Part shown: positions 9,243 to 17,455 of the stretch, one piece after another
How positions within the stretch are numbered: the stretch's first letter is position 1
Layout: each line of letters opens with the position of its first letter
Assembly: GCA_963746185.1 (NCBI GenBank)
Contig: CAVVAE010000004.1
Span: forward strand, 992,001-1,056,000
Length of the DNA stretch: 64,000 nt
From: CAVVAE01 sp963746185
GTDB taxonomy: Bacteria; Actinomycetota; Actinomycetes; Propionibacteriales; Nocardioidaceae
Reading direction: 5' to 3'
Notes under the pieces: generated by a model
Told to the model about the DNA's origin: nothing
The model's input: only the letters and a program-made list of their open reading frames with translations
Database searches by the model: none
Translations under genes and position numbers: made by a program

Positions 9243-9611
9243 TCACGACTCTTCCGGGCCGGCGCGAGCGACTGACGTGATGCGGCCGTCGATCCCCCAG
9301 GGCAGATCGACGACGTCACCGACCGACACGAGCACGTCATCCCCCTCGATCGTGCACGTGACCAGCTCGACGTCGTTCGCCCGCGCGATGCGCTCGGCCG
9401 CCGCGCACGCGTCGCCACCCGCGACGAGTTGACTCGCGGCGGACAGCGAAACGAGGTCGGCGGCACCGTCGAGGTGCTGCTGCTTCGCCACCGCCATCAC
9501 GAGCACCAGGGCCAACCAACCGATGCAGAGACAGCAGACGATCCACGTGACCGCCCAGACCGTGGCGATCCCTCGCTCGCCTCTGATGCGGCTACGGCGA
9601 TTCGGCGTCAT
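9243..9611 (-). CDS. TadE/G-like pseudopilin (Rv3654c type)
   Basis: This 122-residue protein has the start region RGERGIATVWAVTW followed by one hydrophobic helix, then a small extracytoplasmic domain with a Cys pair (DACAAAER and LVTCTIE). The Gly-Ile junction resembles a prepilin cleavage site, but the Glu normally at position +5 is absent, as I recall for this 'helicase/secretion neighbourhood TadE-like' family. Its start overlaps the preceding TadE gene by 20 bases. It is the last gene of the pilus operon and probably a minor pilus or pseudopilus component. Confidence 0.85.
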   Translation of the reverse strand: MTPNRRSRIRGERGIATVWAVTWIVCCLCIGWLALVLVMAVAKQQHLDGAADLVSLSAASQLVAGGDACAAAERIARANDVELVTCTIEGDDVLVSVGDVVDLPWGIDGRITSVARAGPEES

Positions 9612-10017
9612 CGCCCTCCACCTCCACCGTTGAACTCGAGCCGACGGTCACCTCAGGCAACGGCACCAGCAACCATCCCGGAGCGCCGGCCGACACCGAG
9701 ACCGTGACCTTCACCGAACCGTCGCCGCGCTTCACGTCGACCCGGGATCCTTCGGCTGCGGTGCGCTGCGCCTGCGCGATCGCCTGCTCGTCATCCTCGC
9801 CGCGGGCAATCGCACGAGCGGCATCACGAGCAGCGTCCACGGCCTGCACCTGCGCGATGCCGACCGACAGCATCCAGATCAAGGTCAACGCGAAGGCGGC
9901 CACGATCGGGAGCACGATGGCCGCCTCAGCCGTGACGCTCCCGCGCTCCGCGTGCCGGGTTGACGCGTCGCTGGAAAGCCCTGCGAGGACGGGCGGCCGC
10001 GGTGGGTTGGCATTCAT
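9592..10017 (-). CDS. TadE-family pilus assembly protein
   Basis: This 141-residue protein has a short charged leader, the prepilin-like junction ERGSVTAEAA (Gly before Ser, Glu at +5) and one long hydrophobic helix, followed by an extracytoplasmic domain. TadE-like pseudopilins are processed by a prepilin peptidase and assist Flp pilus assembly. Start ATG 10017 follows TTGAGGAGAG at good spacing; the longer frame is rejected. It lies between the pilin and the Rv3654c-type gene. Confidence 0.87.
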   Translation of the reverse strand: MNANPPRPPVLAGLSSDASTRHAERGSVTAEAAIVLPIVAAFALTLIWMLSVGIAQVQAVDAARDAARAIARGEDDEQAIAQAQRTAAEGSRVDVKRGDGSVKVTVSVSAGAPGWLLVPLPEVTVGSSSTVEVEGDDAESP

Positions 10018-10084
10018 CGAACTCTCCTCAAGGGGGCGGACTAACAGGGGCGGGGTGGGCTCGTGGCCCACCCCGCGGTGGTGA

Positions 10085-10288
10085 TCAGAAGGGCAGCAGG
10101 CCGGTCACCTTCTCGAAGATGCCCTGGAGCAGGCCCTGTCCCCAGCCGGACGTCAGAATCTGGTAGAGGATCCCCGCGAAGCCACACGCTCCGACGGTTC
10201 CGACGGCGTACTCCGCGGTGTTCATCCCCTTCTCGTCGCGAACGGGGAGTGTGGGGTTGACGAGTGGGTCGACGATCTTTGCTGGCAT
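10085..10288 (-). CDS. Flp-type pilin subunit (DUF4244)
   Basis: This 67-residue protein has a 22-residue leader ending DEKG, then MNTAEYAVG, matching the class IVb prepilin rule of Gly at -1 and Glu at +5. A hydrophobic segment and a short amphipathic tail (GIFEKVTGLLPF) follow. It is the likely major pilin, assembled by the TadA/B/C genes immediately upstream. A 148-bp gap precedes it, long enough for its own promoter, so it could be expressed above the assembly genes. No prepilin peptidase gene is in the window. Confidence 0.85.
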   Translation of the reverse strand: MPAKIVDPLVNPTLPVRDEKGMNTAEYAVGTVGACGFAGILYQILTSGWGQGLLQGIFEKVTGLLPF

Positions 10289-10436
10289 GGTCCATGTCCT
10301 TTCAGTCGTCTCCCGCCGTGACGAGAGAACCGGGTGAATTTGTCTGAACCAGCACACCGAGACGCGGAGCTCAGGACGAGAGGGGCGCGACGATCTGTAG
10401 ACAAGGTGGTGGTTGCTCGAGGGCTGTGGACCGCGG

Positions 10437-11171
10437 TCACAGCACGAGATGGGAGAACGCTCCGGCGATCGTGGGAACCACCCCGACGAGCATGAAGGCC
10501 GGCAGGAAGCACGCCGCCAAGGGACCGGCCGCTTTGACGCCGACGCTGCGAGCTCGGAGTTGAGTCTGCGTACGACGCTCACGACGGCGGTCGAGAGCCA
10601 ACCTCGTCAACCCGTCGACCACCGGTGCCCCGGATTCGTGACTCCGCATCATCGTTCGGCCGAGTGGCGCGAGCAGCTCGTCCTGGCAGAGCCGTGACCA
10701 CTCAGCCACCGGGTCCGCGCCGAGTTGGAGTCGCGCGGCCATTACGTCGAATCGACGCGCCAGCGCACCACCCACGGCCCGAGACACCTGCGCTAGCGAA
10801 CGATCGACGGAGAGTCCGACCGCGGCGCATGCGGCGAGCAGGTCCACGGCGAGCGGCAGGTCGCGGCTGACCTCTTCGCGTTCGCGCGTGACGCTGGGGG
10901 GTTCGAGCGTGCCGAGCCACCACGACAGGCCGAGACCTGCCGGGGCGAAGATCACACCGGCCACCGGACCGTGCAAAGCCCAGCCGACCATCGCACAGGC
11001 GGCAACGGCGAGGACTGAACGTCTGAACGGGTCTTCGATGAGCGGACGCCGCGAGACCCGGAGGCCGTTGGTGTCGCGTGGCCGCTCCCCCAGCCGGGCG
11101 AGTGCACGACCACGGTCCTCACACCACATCCAGACGGCCACGAACGTCAGCGCCCCGGCAAGGATCGGCAT
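10437..11171 (-). CDS. Type II secretion F-family membrane protein (TadC-like)
   Basis: This 244-residue membrane protein has a short N-terminal hydrophobic region, a cytoplasmic helical T2SSF domain (about residues 95-215; VSRDLPLAVDLLAAC, then HESGAPVVDGL) and C-terminal hydrophobic helices. TadC with TadB forms the inner-membrane platform on which the TadA ATPase acts. It is separated from tadB by three bases, within the same operon. Confidence 0.87.
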   Translation of the reverse strand: MPILAGALTFVAVWMWCEDRGRALARLGERPRDTNGLRVSRRPLIEDPFRRSVLAVAACAMVGWALHGPVAGVIFAPAGLGLSWWLGTLEPPSVTREREEVSRDLPLAVDLLAACAAVGLSVDRSLAQVSRAVGGALARRFDVMAARLQLGADPVAEWSRLCQDELLAPLGRTMMRSHESGAPVVDGLTRLALDRRRERRTQTQLRARSVGVKAAGPLAACFLPAFMLVGVVPTIAGAFSHLVL

Positions 11172-11174
11172 CAG

Positions 11175-11996
11175 TCAGACCTCAGCGGCGTCGGCGAGAT
11201 GTTCGACCCACAGCACGCCGAGGAAGGCCAGCATCACACCACCGCCCAGGCAGGTGATGCCGATCCCCGAGCCGAGCAGGAACGCCACCGGATGCGCTCC
11301 CATCGACACACCGAGACCGAGACCGAAGAGGGGCAACGCGGCGAGTAGCTTGGCTGTCGCGCGCGGTGGTCCGAGTGCCGCAGTGACCTCAGCGCGCGCC
11401 TCTGCGTCGCTGCGCAAACCGTTGGCAACGCGGTCGAGCACATCGGCGAGAGCGACTCCCGATCGGCTTGCCACGTCCCACGCCGCGGCAGTCGCCCGCA
11501 AACCCTCAGCGCCGGGGTGGGTTGCGCACGCACGCATTGCTTGTGCCACATCGCCACCGAGTCGCGCCGCCGCGACCACAGACGACCACTCTGGCCAGAC
11601 CTCGAAGGCATGCTCGATCGCGCGCACCGCGGGCAGACCGGCTCGCAGCTCCGCGGCAAGGGCATCGCAGAGCTCGATCGCCGCGTGTTGTCGCGCTGAT
11701 CGAAGCCGCCGGGCCCGCCAGCGCGCTAGCAGGCGCTGACACCCGGCGGCGACCACGAGACCGCCCGTCAGCAAGGCGAAGGCCGTCATGCCCAGATCAC
11801 TCAGACTCCACCGGATCAGAGCTATGAGGCCGACGACGGCGCCCAGGATGTGCAGACCGCGCCACGAGTGGGCTGGCTGGCGCAACCCGTCGTCGCCTGT
11901 CTCGCCGAGACGACGAAGTGAGCGACCAGGATCAGGCAACAAGGTGAGAACGGCTGAGCCCAGCAGCCCGGCCGCGAGGAATGCGGCAGCGGTCAC
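11175..11996 (-). CDS. Type II secretion F-family membrane protein (TadB-like)
   Basis: This 273-residue membrane protein has an N-terminal segment, a paired central membrane region, a T2SSF domain (IELCDALAAELRAGL and RSGVALADVLDRV) and two C-terminal helices. It forms the platform partner of TadC. The first four bases of its coding region overlap the stop of the TadA ATPase gene (ATGA), so the two are translationally coupled. Confidence 0.87.
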   Translation of the reverse strand: MTAAAFLAAGLLGSAVLTLLPDPGRSLRRLGETGDDGLRQPAHSWRGLHILGAVVGLIALIRWSLSDLGMTAFALLTGGLVVAAGCQRLLARWRARRLRSARQHAAIELCDALAAELRAGLPAVRAIEHAFEVWPEWSSVVAAARLGGDVAQAMRACATHPGAEGLRATAAAWDVASRSGVALADVLDRVANGLRSDAEARAEVTAALGPPRATAKLLAALPLFGLGLGVSMGAHPVAFLLGSGIGITCLGGGVMLAFLGVLWVEHLADAAEV

Positions 11997-13156
11997 GAAG
12001 CGGCCTCGGTCAGCCAGTCATCGAGGATCGCGGCTCCTTCGGAGGTGACAGGAGCACGGCCAGGCGCGAACGAGACCGCTGGGATCACGTCGACGAAGCC
12101 GTCAGCCCGCCGATGTACGACGGCCACCTGGGCCAGTCGTCGTACGCCGTCTCGGCCGCGCCGCAGGTGAATGACCACCTGGAGAGCGGCAGCGAGCTGG
12201 GCATGAACGGCTCCTCTTGGCAAACCGGCGGCTGTCCCGAGTGCCTCGAACCGGGCGGGCACGTCACCGGCCGCATTGGCGTGGATCGTGCCGCATCCGC
12301 CCTCGTGACCCGTGTTCATCGCGGCCAGCATGTCGACCACCTCGGCTCCCCTGACCTCTCCCACGACAAGGCGGTCAGGCCGCATCCGCATGGCCTGGCG
12401 AACGAGATCGCGCAGCACGATGGCGCCGACACCCTCGACGTTGGGTGGGCGAGCTTCGAGCGACACCACGTGCGGATGCCTCGGTCGCAGCTCGCTGGCG
12501 TCCTCGACGATGACGAGGCGGTCGGTGGCGTCGGCGTACGACAGCAGTGCCGCGAGCAGCGTGGTCTTCCCGCTACCGGTGCCGCCAGAGATCACGAACG
12601 CGAGCCGAGCGTTCACGATGTCGAGCAACAAGGCAGCTCCCTCGTCGGTCGTGCTGCCGGAGGTGACGAGGTCGGCCAGCGTCAGTGAGCGCCGGGCCGG
12701 GATACGCAGCGACAGACAGGTCCCGGGGCTGGAGACCGGACTGAGGACAGCATGGAAGCGGGTGCCGTCGCCAAGTCTGGCGTCGACGTAAGGCGAGGCG
12801 TCGTCGAGTCGTCGACCGGCAGCGCCCGCGAGACGTTGGGCCAGCCGTCGTACGGCGGCATCGTCAGCGAAGCGCACGTCGGCGAGCTCCAGACCGTGGC
12901 CGCTGTCGACGTACACCTGGCGCGCGCCGTTGACCACCACATCAGTGACGCCGTCGAGGCGCAGCAGGGGTTCCAGCGCCCCGGCTCCGATCGTGTCGCG
13001 GCGCAAAGCGTCGACCATCTCGAGCACGGCCGTGTCACCTACGAGGCTCCCCTCGGAACGCAGAGCGTCAGCCACTTGAGCCGGGCTCGGCTCGGCACTT
13101 TGTTCGGCCAGCCGCATCCGGATCCGTTCGAGAAGGTCACTTTCGACGTCTGTCAC
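11993..13156 (-). CDS. TadA/CpaF-family pilus assembly ATPase
   Basis: This 387-residue secretion ATPase has an N-terminal helical domain, then a RecA-like domain with Walker A GGTGSGKTTLL near residue 195, an Asp box (VIVEDASELRPRHPH), Walker B (DRLVVGEVRGAE) and a His box (MNTGHEGGCGTIHAN). It powers pilin assembly at the TadB/C platform. Four-base overlaps link it to the CpaE-like gene upstream and to tadB downstream, so the genes form one operon. Confidence 0.93.
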   Translation of the reverse strand: MTDVESDLLERIRMRLAEQSAEPSPAQVADALRSEGSLVGDTAVLEMVDALRRDTIGAGALEPLLRLDGVTDVVVNGARQVYVDSGHGLELADVRFADDAAVRRLAQRLAGAAGRRLDDASPYVDARLGDGTRFHAVLSPVSSPGTCLSLRIPARRSLTLADLVTSGSTTDEGAALLLDIVNARLAFVISGGTGSGKTTLLAALLSYADATDRLVIVEDASELRPRHPHVVSLEARPPNVEGVGAIVLRDLVRQAMRMRPDRLVVGEVRGAEVVDMLAAMNTGHEGGCGTIHANAAGDVPARFEALGTAAGLPRGAVHAQLAAALQVVIHLRRGRDGVRRLAQVAVVHRRADGFVDVIPAVSFAPGRAPVTSEGAAILDDWLTEAAS

Positions 13157-14235
13157 GGAACGCCCTCGCGATCCCGGACGAGCCCATCAAGCAGCGCGTC
13201 GCAACGACCTGCCAGCCGACCACGTGCGAGTGGACCGATGCCTTGGTTGATGCCGTCCTCAACCGCGCGCAAGGTGGGCACGACCCCAGCCAGCGGGACC
13301 TGCAGGCTGGCCGCCACGCTGTGCGCGTCGACGTCGCACCGGCCCGTCTTGCGAATCACGACTCGTACGTCGCAGCACAGCGGCCGCAACGCCGTCATCA
13401 TCTGGACACCGCTCGCGACGGCACGAACGTCCGGTGTGCACACCATCAACAGCGTCTCGGCACTGACCAGCGCTTCCGTTGCGGCATCGTCGAGGTGTCG
13501 TGGGATGTCGACGACGACCCAGTCAGACCCTCGCCTCGCCGTGTCGAGCATCGAGTGCATGGCCGCCGCGGAGACGATCGTGGTCGCTGCCGTGGCGCCG
13601 CGATCCCACGACAAGACCACGACATCGTCATGTTGTGGCAAGGCCTGACGAAGTGCAGCCGCGCTGACCCTGCCTTGCGTGACCGCGACCTCTGGCCAGC
13701 GCAAACCCTGGCTCTCCTCGATACCCAGCAGCAGCTCGATCCCTCCGCCGAGGGGGTCTGCGTCGATCAGCAACGCACGCTCACCCCGCGCGGCCACGCG
13801 CAGTGCCAGACCAGCAGCCAAGGTGGATGCGCCGGCGCCGCCTCGCGCGCCGATGACCGCGACAACCCGGGCGAGGTGACCGCCGCCCTCCGCCGCCTCG
13901 GTCAGCCGCTGGACCAGCCAGCTCTGCGCATCGGGCAGAGTCACGACACGGTCAGCTCCGAGGGTCACCCCGCGACGCCACAACTCCGCGGACTCGGCTC
14001 CGGGCGCCACGAGGATGACACCCTCGCGCCGTCCCAGTCCGGCTGCCGTGATGTCGTCGGCGAGGTCAGCTCCGACGACGACTACGGCTGCGGTCCGCCA
14101 CAACCCACGCAGCTGGCCCGCCTGGTTGATCACGTCGGGGGTGACTGAGGCAGCGGCACACAGTCGCATCAGCTGGTCGAGAAGTTCTGGGTCACGGGTC
14201 GCGATGACCGCTGGGCTAGAAGGAGTGAGGTCCAT
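13153..14235 (-). CDS. CpaE-like / Ssd septum-site-type protein
   Basis: This protein of about 360 residues has an N-terminal receiver-like domain and a C-terminal MinD/ParA-like domain. The P-loop reads IGARGGAGASTLAAG: the glycines remain but the catalytic Lys is Ala, so ATP hydrolysis is doubtful. In mycobacteria the equivalent Ssd (Rv3660c) affects septum placement; beside Tad genes CpaE proteins localise the pilus machine. The start is uncertain; ATG 14235 was chosen, and the frame stays open upstream through the 6C RNA locus. It heads the Tad operon. Confidence 0.85.
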   Translation of the reverse strand: MDLTPSSPAVIATRDPELLDQLMRLCAAASVTPDVINQAGQLRGLWRTAAVVVVGADLADDITAAGLGRREGVILVAPGAESAELWRRGVTLGADRVVTLPDAQSWLVQRLTEAAEGGGHLARVVAVIGARGGAGASTLAAGLALRVAARGERALLIDADPLGGGIELLLGIEESQGLRWPEVAVTQGRVSAAALRQALPQHDDVVVLSWDRGATAATTIVSAAAMHSMLDTARRGSDWVVVDIPRHLDDAATEALVSAETLLMVCTPDVRAVASGVQMMTALRPLCCDVRVVIRKTGRCDVDAHSVAASLQVPLAGVVPTLRAVEDGINQGIGPLARGRLAGRCDALLDGLVRDREGVP

Positions 14236-14336
14236 CACGCCAGCCTCGGCGTACACCGCGACAGGAAAGCCCCATCGGCCGACACCTGTGGACGGGAACG
14301 AGGGTAGCCACGATCTGGGGACAGGACCTGAGAAAG

Positions 14337-14441
14337 GGACAGCCCCCGGTGGGGGGGTACCGGGGGCTGCCAGGGGTCTCGATTCCGGGGGGGATGGAAT
14401 CGACCCCGTTAGTCCAGCGACGAGGGGGGATGTCGCTGGAG
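14337..14441 (-). ncRNA. 6C RNA (actinobacterial C-loop hairpin RNA)
   Basis: Read on the minus strand, three successive perfect hairpins each expose a run of at least six C in the loop: 14439-14414 (stem CCAGCGAC, loop ATCCCCCCTC), 14403-14379 (stem TCGATTCC, loop ATCCCCCCC) and 14369-14340 (stem CAGCCCCCGGT, loop ACCCCCCC). Loops with six or more C define 6C RNA, and its mycobacterial member (B11) lies in the same place between the ssd and HAD genes. The last stem, followed by TCCCTTTCTC, looks like the terminator. TACAGT at 14457-14452 is a possible -10 box. Ends are approximate. Confidence 0.85.
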
Positions 14442-14552
14442 CTCTGCAAATCACTGTACCCCCAACCCCAAGCGCTCATGCAAACCGTCGGGGCCTCACC
14501 GTATGCTCGAAGTGCGAATCCGACGGGAGGGAGACGGGAGGGAAGTGCGTCG

Positions 14553-15356
14553 ATGTCACCCATCACAGGACGGCCTGCGGCGTTCTTCGACCTCGACAAG
14601 ACGATCATCGCCAAGTCCAGCACTTTGGCGTTCAGCCGACCTTTCTACCAGGGCGGCCTAATCAACCGTCGATCCGTACTCCGCAGCAGTTATGCCCAGT
14701 TCGTCTATCTCGTCGGCGGTGCCGACCACGACCAGATGGAGCGGATGCGGCGCTACCTCTCCGACCTGGCCACCGGCTGGCACGTTCAGACAGTCAAAGA
14801 TATCGTCGGCGAAACCCTGCACCACATCGTCGACCCACTCGTGTACGACGAAGCCGTCGGTCTGATCGAGCAGCACCACAGCGAAGGCCGCGATGTCGTC
14901 ATCGTGTCCACCTCAGGCGCAGAAGTGGTCGAGCCGATCGGCGAGATGCTGGGTGCTGACCGGGTGATCGCCACCGTGATGGTGCAAGAGGACGGCCGCT
15001 ACACCGGCGAGATCGACTTCTACGCCTACGGCGCCAACAAGGCGACGGCGATCGTCGAACTGGCCGAGGCCGAGGACTATGACCTCGACTCGTCCTACGC
15101 CTACAGCGACTCGGTCACAGACATCCCGATGCTCGAGGCGGTCGGACACCCGTTTGCCGTCAACCCCGACAAAGTGCTCCGCAAGGTTGCCAACGAACGG
15201 GGTTGGCCGGTGCTCGACTTCACCAAGCCGGTCGAGCTGCGCAAGAGGGTGCGGTTCGAACCGCGCAAGAGCACGCTGGCAGCGGTCGCTCTGGGAGCGG
15301 GTGTCGCGGCAGCGGGGGCTGTTGTCTTGTCCGCCCGCCGGTCTCGTCGCAGCTGA
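14553..15356 (+). CDS. HAD-IB family phosphatase (SerB-like)
   Basis: This 267-residue protein carries HAD motif I FFDLDKTII near residue 15, motif II IVSTSGAE, and a motif IV region SDSVTDIPML. It belongs to the SerB-like HAD-IB hydrolases; the substrate is unknown and phosphoserine is not assured. The C-terminal 35 residues form a basic stretch and a hydrophobic helix (LAAVALGAGVAAAGAVVL), so it may be membrane-anchored. ATG 14553 was chosen just before the conserved core; the frame extends upstream through the 6C RNA locus without a credible start. Confidence 0.88.
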   Translation: MSPITGRPAAFFDLDKTIIAKSSTLAFSRPFYQGGLINRRSVLRSSYAQFVYLVGGADHDQMERMRRYLSDLATGWHVQTVKDIVGETLHHIVDPLVYDEAVGLIEQHHSEGRDVVIVSTSGAEVVEPIGEMLGADRVIATVMVQEDGRYTGEIDFYAYGANKATAIVELAEAEDYDLDSSYAYSDSVTDIPMLEAVGHPFAVNPDKVLRKVANERGWPVLDFTKPVELRKRVRFEPRKSTLAAVALGAGVAAAGAVVLSARRSRRS

Positions 15357-15709
15357 GCTCACCGTCGCCAACGCGACCGCAAAACGCTGAATGCTCAAGC
15401 CAGCAAGGGATTTTCTGCACATGCGAGCGGCGCCCTCGGAAGGAAGACGCCGCCGCTGACACATGAGTTCCGGCTACCAAGCGTGCAAATTCTCAAACGT
15501 CGCCCCGGGAGTATCCCGAATTCGACTGCCCTCTACGAAGGGTGGGTCGCCGCGTGGGTACCAGCCTCATGTGCGGGTATTGATTTGTTGTTCTCTCTTT
15601 GTACGCCGATCGGCCCGTCAACGGAAGACCTACCGGCGAGTCGTTTCGAAGACTCGCCAATCGCCGCGCACAAAGCGAGGGTTTCGCACGGTGCGGACAC
15701 GCCTGACGA
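15357..15709 (+). other. Structured intergenic region, candidate Ms1-like RNA locus
   Basis: No credible gene lies in these 353 bases, which are visibly AT-richer than the flanks. Small hairpins are present: CGGGA/TCCCG at 15506-15518, CCCT/AGGG at 15529-15542 and GGCGAGTC/GACTCGCC at 15635-15658, plus a pyrimidine-rich tract near 15585-15600. In M. tuberculosis the abundant RNA-polymerase-binding RNA MTS2823 (Ms1) lies between the matching HAD gene and Rv3662c, on the HAD strand. Position and structure are the only support; no sequence identity to Ms1 was checked. Confidence 0.4.
15635..15658. terminator. Hairpin between HAD and Fic-like genes
   Basis: A perfect 8-bp stem (GGCGAGTC, GACTCGCC) encloses an 8-base loop. 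It lies between convergent genes and could terminate either transcript or be an internal stem of a structured RNA. Confidence 0.4.
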
Positions 15710-16507
15710 TCAGCCACTCAACGTGAGCGGGCTGGCCTCAACGCCGCGGGTCAGCGCGGCGGCCACGTGCAACAGCCAGGCTTGTCGTCCGGCGAGGTCT
15801 CCCTGGCCGTAGGCGACGAGAGCCGATCGGTACGACGGCTCGAGCACGAGGTGGCCGGCCTCGGGAACCACCATCGACGTCGGGTCGACACCGCGAGCCA
15901 CGAGCACCAGCCGCTCGAGGGCCCGGGCGACCAAGCCGTTCGCTATTTCGAACGGGGCCAGCGTGGCGATCTCGGCGTGGGCGATTCCGGCGACCGCGAT
16001 CGCCGGCGCTGCACTGGTCGCGAGCAGCGCCGATGACAGCCGCTGCAGCCGATCGGCCAGCCCGGGTTCGGGACGCGGCCGGCCGAGCGCGTCATCGGCG
16101 ACCCGACCCGACGCGGCCACGGTATGGAGGCGGGCGATCGCCTGCAGCGGAGACCGCTTGACCACGGGTACCAACGCGAGCAGGCCAGCATTGAGGCGGG
16201 CCGCGGCCATCGCGATCTCGTCGCCACCATCGGCTCGGAGCGTTTCCAGGTCGGACGTGCTCCCCTCCAGCATTGCCGAGGCGGCCGCGCCCCGCAGGAG
16301 CGACTCGGTCGTGAGGTCAGCCGTCGTACGACGCAGGCCGCGATCCCGCAGCAGCACGTCAACCCCGTCGCGGGCCGCCGCCAGCGCCGACGGAACCCCC
16401 TCCAGCGAGGCCCACCGGGCGAAGTCGACGTCGCCGGACACGGCCGACAGCCTAGTGGCGCGTGGTGGGGGTTCTTTCACCCTTGCGACGAGGACGGGTG
16501 GATGCAT
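15710..16507 (-). CDS. Degenerate Fic-fold protein
   Basis: A protein of about 265 residues. Residues 184-195 read APFEIANGLVAR and align with the Fic motif HPFxDGNGRxxR, but the catalytic His is Ala, the acidic residue Ile, the first Gly Ala and the first Arg Leu. Upstream, SAMLEG at 77-82 fits the class II inhibitory-helix motif (S/T)xxxE(G/N). So the fold and the autoinhibitory Glu survive while AMPylation chemistry should be lost. By position it may correspond to Rv3662c. The start is uncertain (ATG 16507, or codons up to 16555); no ribosome site is obvious. Confidence 0.72.
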   Translation of the reverse strand: MHPPVLVARVKEPPPRATRLSAVSGDVDFARWASLEGVPSALAAARDGVDVLLRDRGLRRTTADLTTESLLRGAAASAMLEGSTSDLETLRADGGDEIAMAAARLNAGLLALVPVVKRSPLQAIARLHTVAASGRVADDALGRPRPEPGLADRLQRLSSALLATSAAPAIAVAGIAHAEIATLAPFEIANGLVARALERLVLVARGVDPTSMVVPEAGHLVLEPSYRSALVAYGQGDLAGRQAWLLHVAAALTRGVEASPLTLSG

Positions 16508-16651
16508 CGCAAGGCGGAGGAGGAGGGCGATGCGCAGCATCGGTGACGACGACAACGCCGCGGGCGCCGCACGGACCGGCGCAAAGTGAATACCGGCCCC
16601 CGCTACGCGTCACTAGCAGAAGCAGCGCTGATGTCGGATAGCCTCGCGGTC

Positions 16652-17449
16652 ATGGACGCCGATGAAAAACGCCGCCGGGCGAGCAGTTTCGGCGCCGTGG
16701 CGGACAAGTACGCCGAACATCGGCCGGACTACCCCACCGAGGCGGTCAGCTGGCTGGTCGGCACGAGTCCCGGGCGGGTGCTCGAACTCGGCGCCGGAAC
16801 TGGCAAGCTCACCGCGGCGATCGTTGCGCTCGGTCATGAGGTTGTCGCCACCGACCCCTCTGCCGAAATGCTCACCCAACTCAAGCAGGTCGCTCCTACC
16901 GCCTATCGCGCGGTCGGGCGGGCCGAGAACATCCCGCTGCCGAGCAGTTCGGTCGATATCGCCGTCGCCGCCCAGGCCTTCCACTGGTTCGACCAGGACC
17001 GGGCGTTGCCCGAGATCGCCCGCGTGCTGCGACCCGGCGGCACTCTTGCCCTGGTCTGGAACAACGCCGACCTGACGGTTCCCTGGGTCAAGAAGGTCTA
17101 TCGCCTCATCGACATGCTGCACGATGACGTCGGCGACGACCCGGTCGAAGGTTCTGAGCTGTTCACCACGAGCGAGCAGCACGTCGTACGCCACTGGCAG
17201 CAGTTTCATCGTGACTCGCTCATCGGGTTCGTCGGGTCGCAGTCTCGTGTGGCGGGCATGACACCTGCCGAACGTGAGGCGCTGCTCGAAGAGATCGGCA
17301 ACATCTACGACAGCTACGGCCGTGGTCCCGACGGGATGCTGATGCCGTGGAACACGTACTGCTACCGCGCCCGCGTCACTGGGCTCGCCAGCGTCCATCG
17401 CGAGCCTGAAGAGGACCTCGACGACGGCCTGCTCATCGACTTCAATTGA
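16652..17449 (+). CDS. Class I SAM-dependent methyltransferase
   Basis: A protein of about 265 residues. Motif I VLELGAGTGKLT binds SAM, followed by VVATDPSAEML (acidic ribose contact) and AQAFHWFDQDRALPEIARVLRPGG, typical of the Methyltransf_11 group with an N-terminal ASSFGAVADKYAEHRPDYP lead. The acceptor cannot be inferred. ATG 16652 was chosen to begin just before the conserved lead; ATG 16631 and GTG 16586 are alternatives, none with a clear ribosome site. It ends six bases before the sensor kinase gene. Confidence 0.85.
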   Translation: MDADEKRRRASSFGAVADKYAEHRPDYPTEAVSWLVGTSPGRVLELGAGTGKLTAAIVALGHEVVATDPSAEMLTQLKQVAPTAYRAVGRAENIPLPSSSVDIAVAAQAFHWFDQDRALPEIARVLRPGGTLALVWNNADLTVPWVKKVYRLIDMLHDDVGDDPVEGSELFTTSEQHVVRHWQQFHRDSLIGFVGSQSRVAGMTPAEREALLEEIGNIYDSYGRGPDGMLMPWNTYCYRARVTGLASVHREPEEDLDDGLLIDFN

Positions 17450-17455
17450 GCCGCG

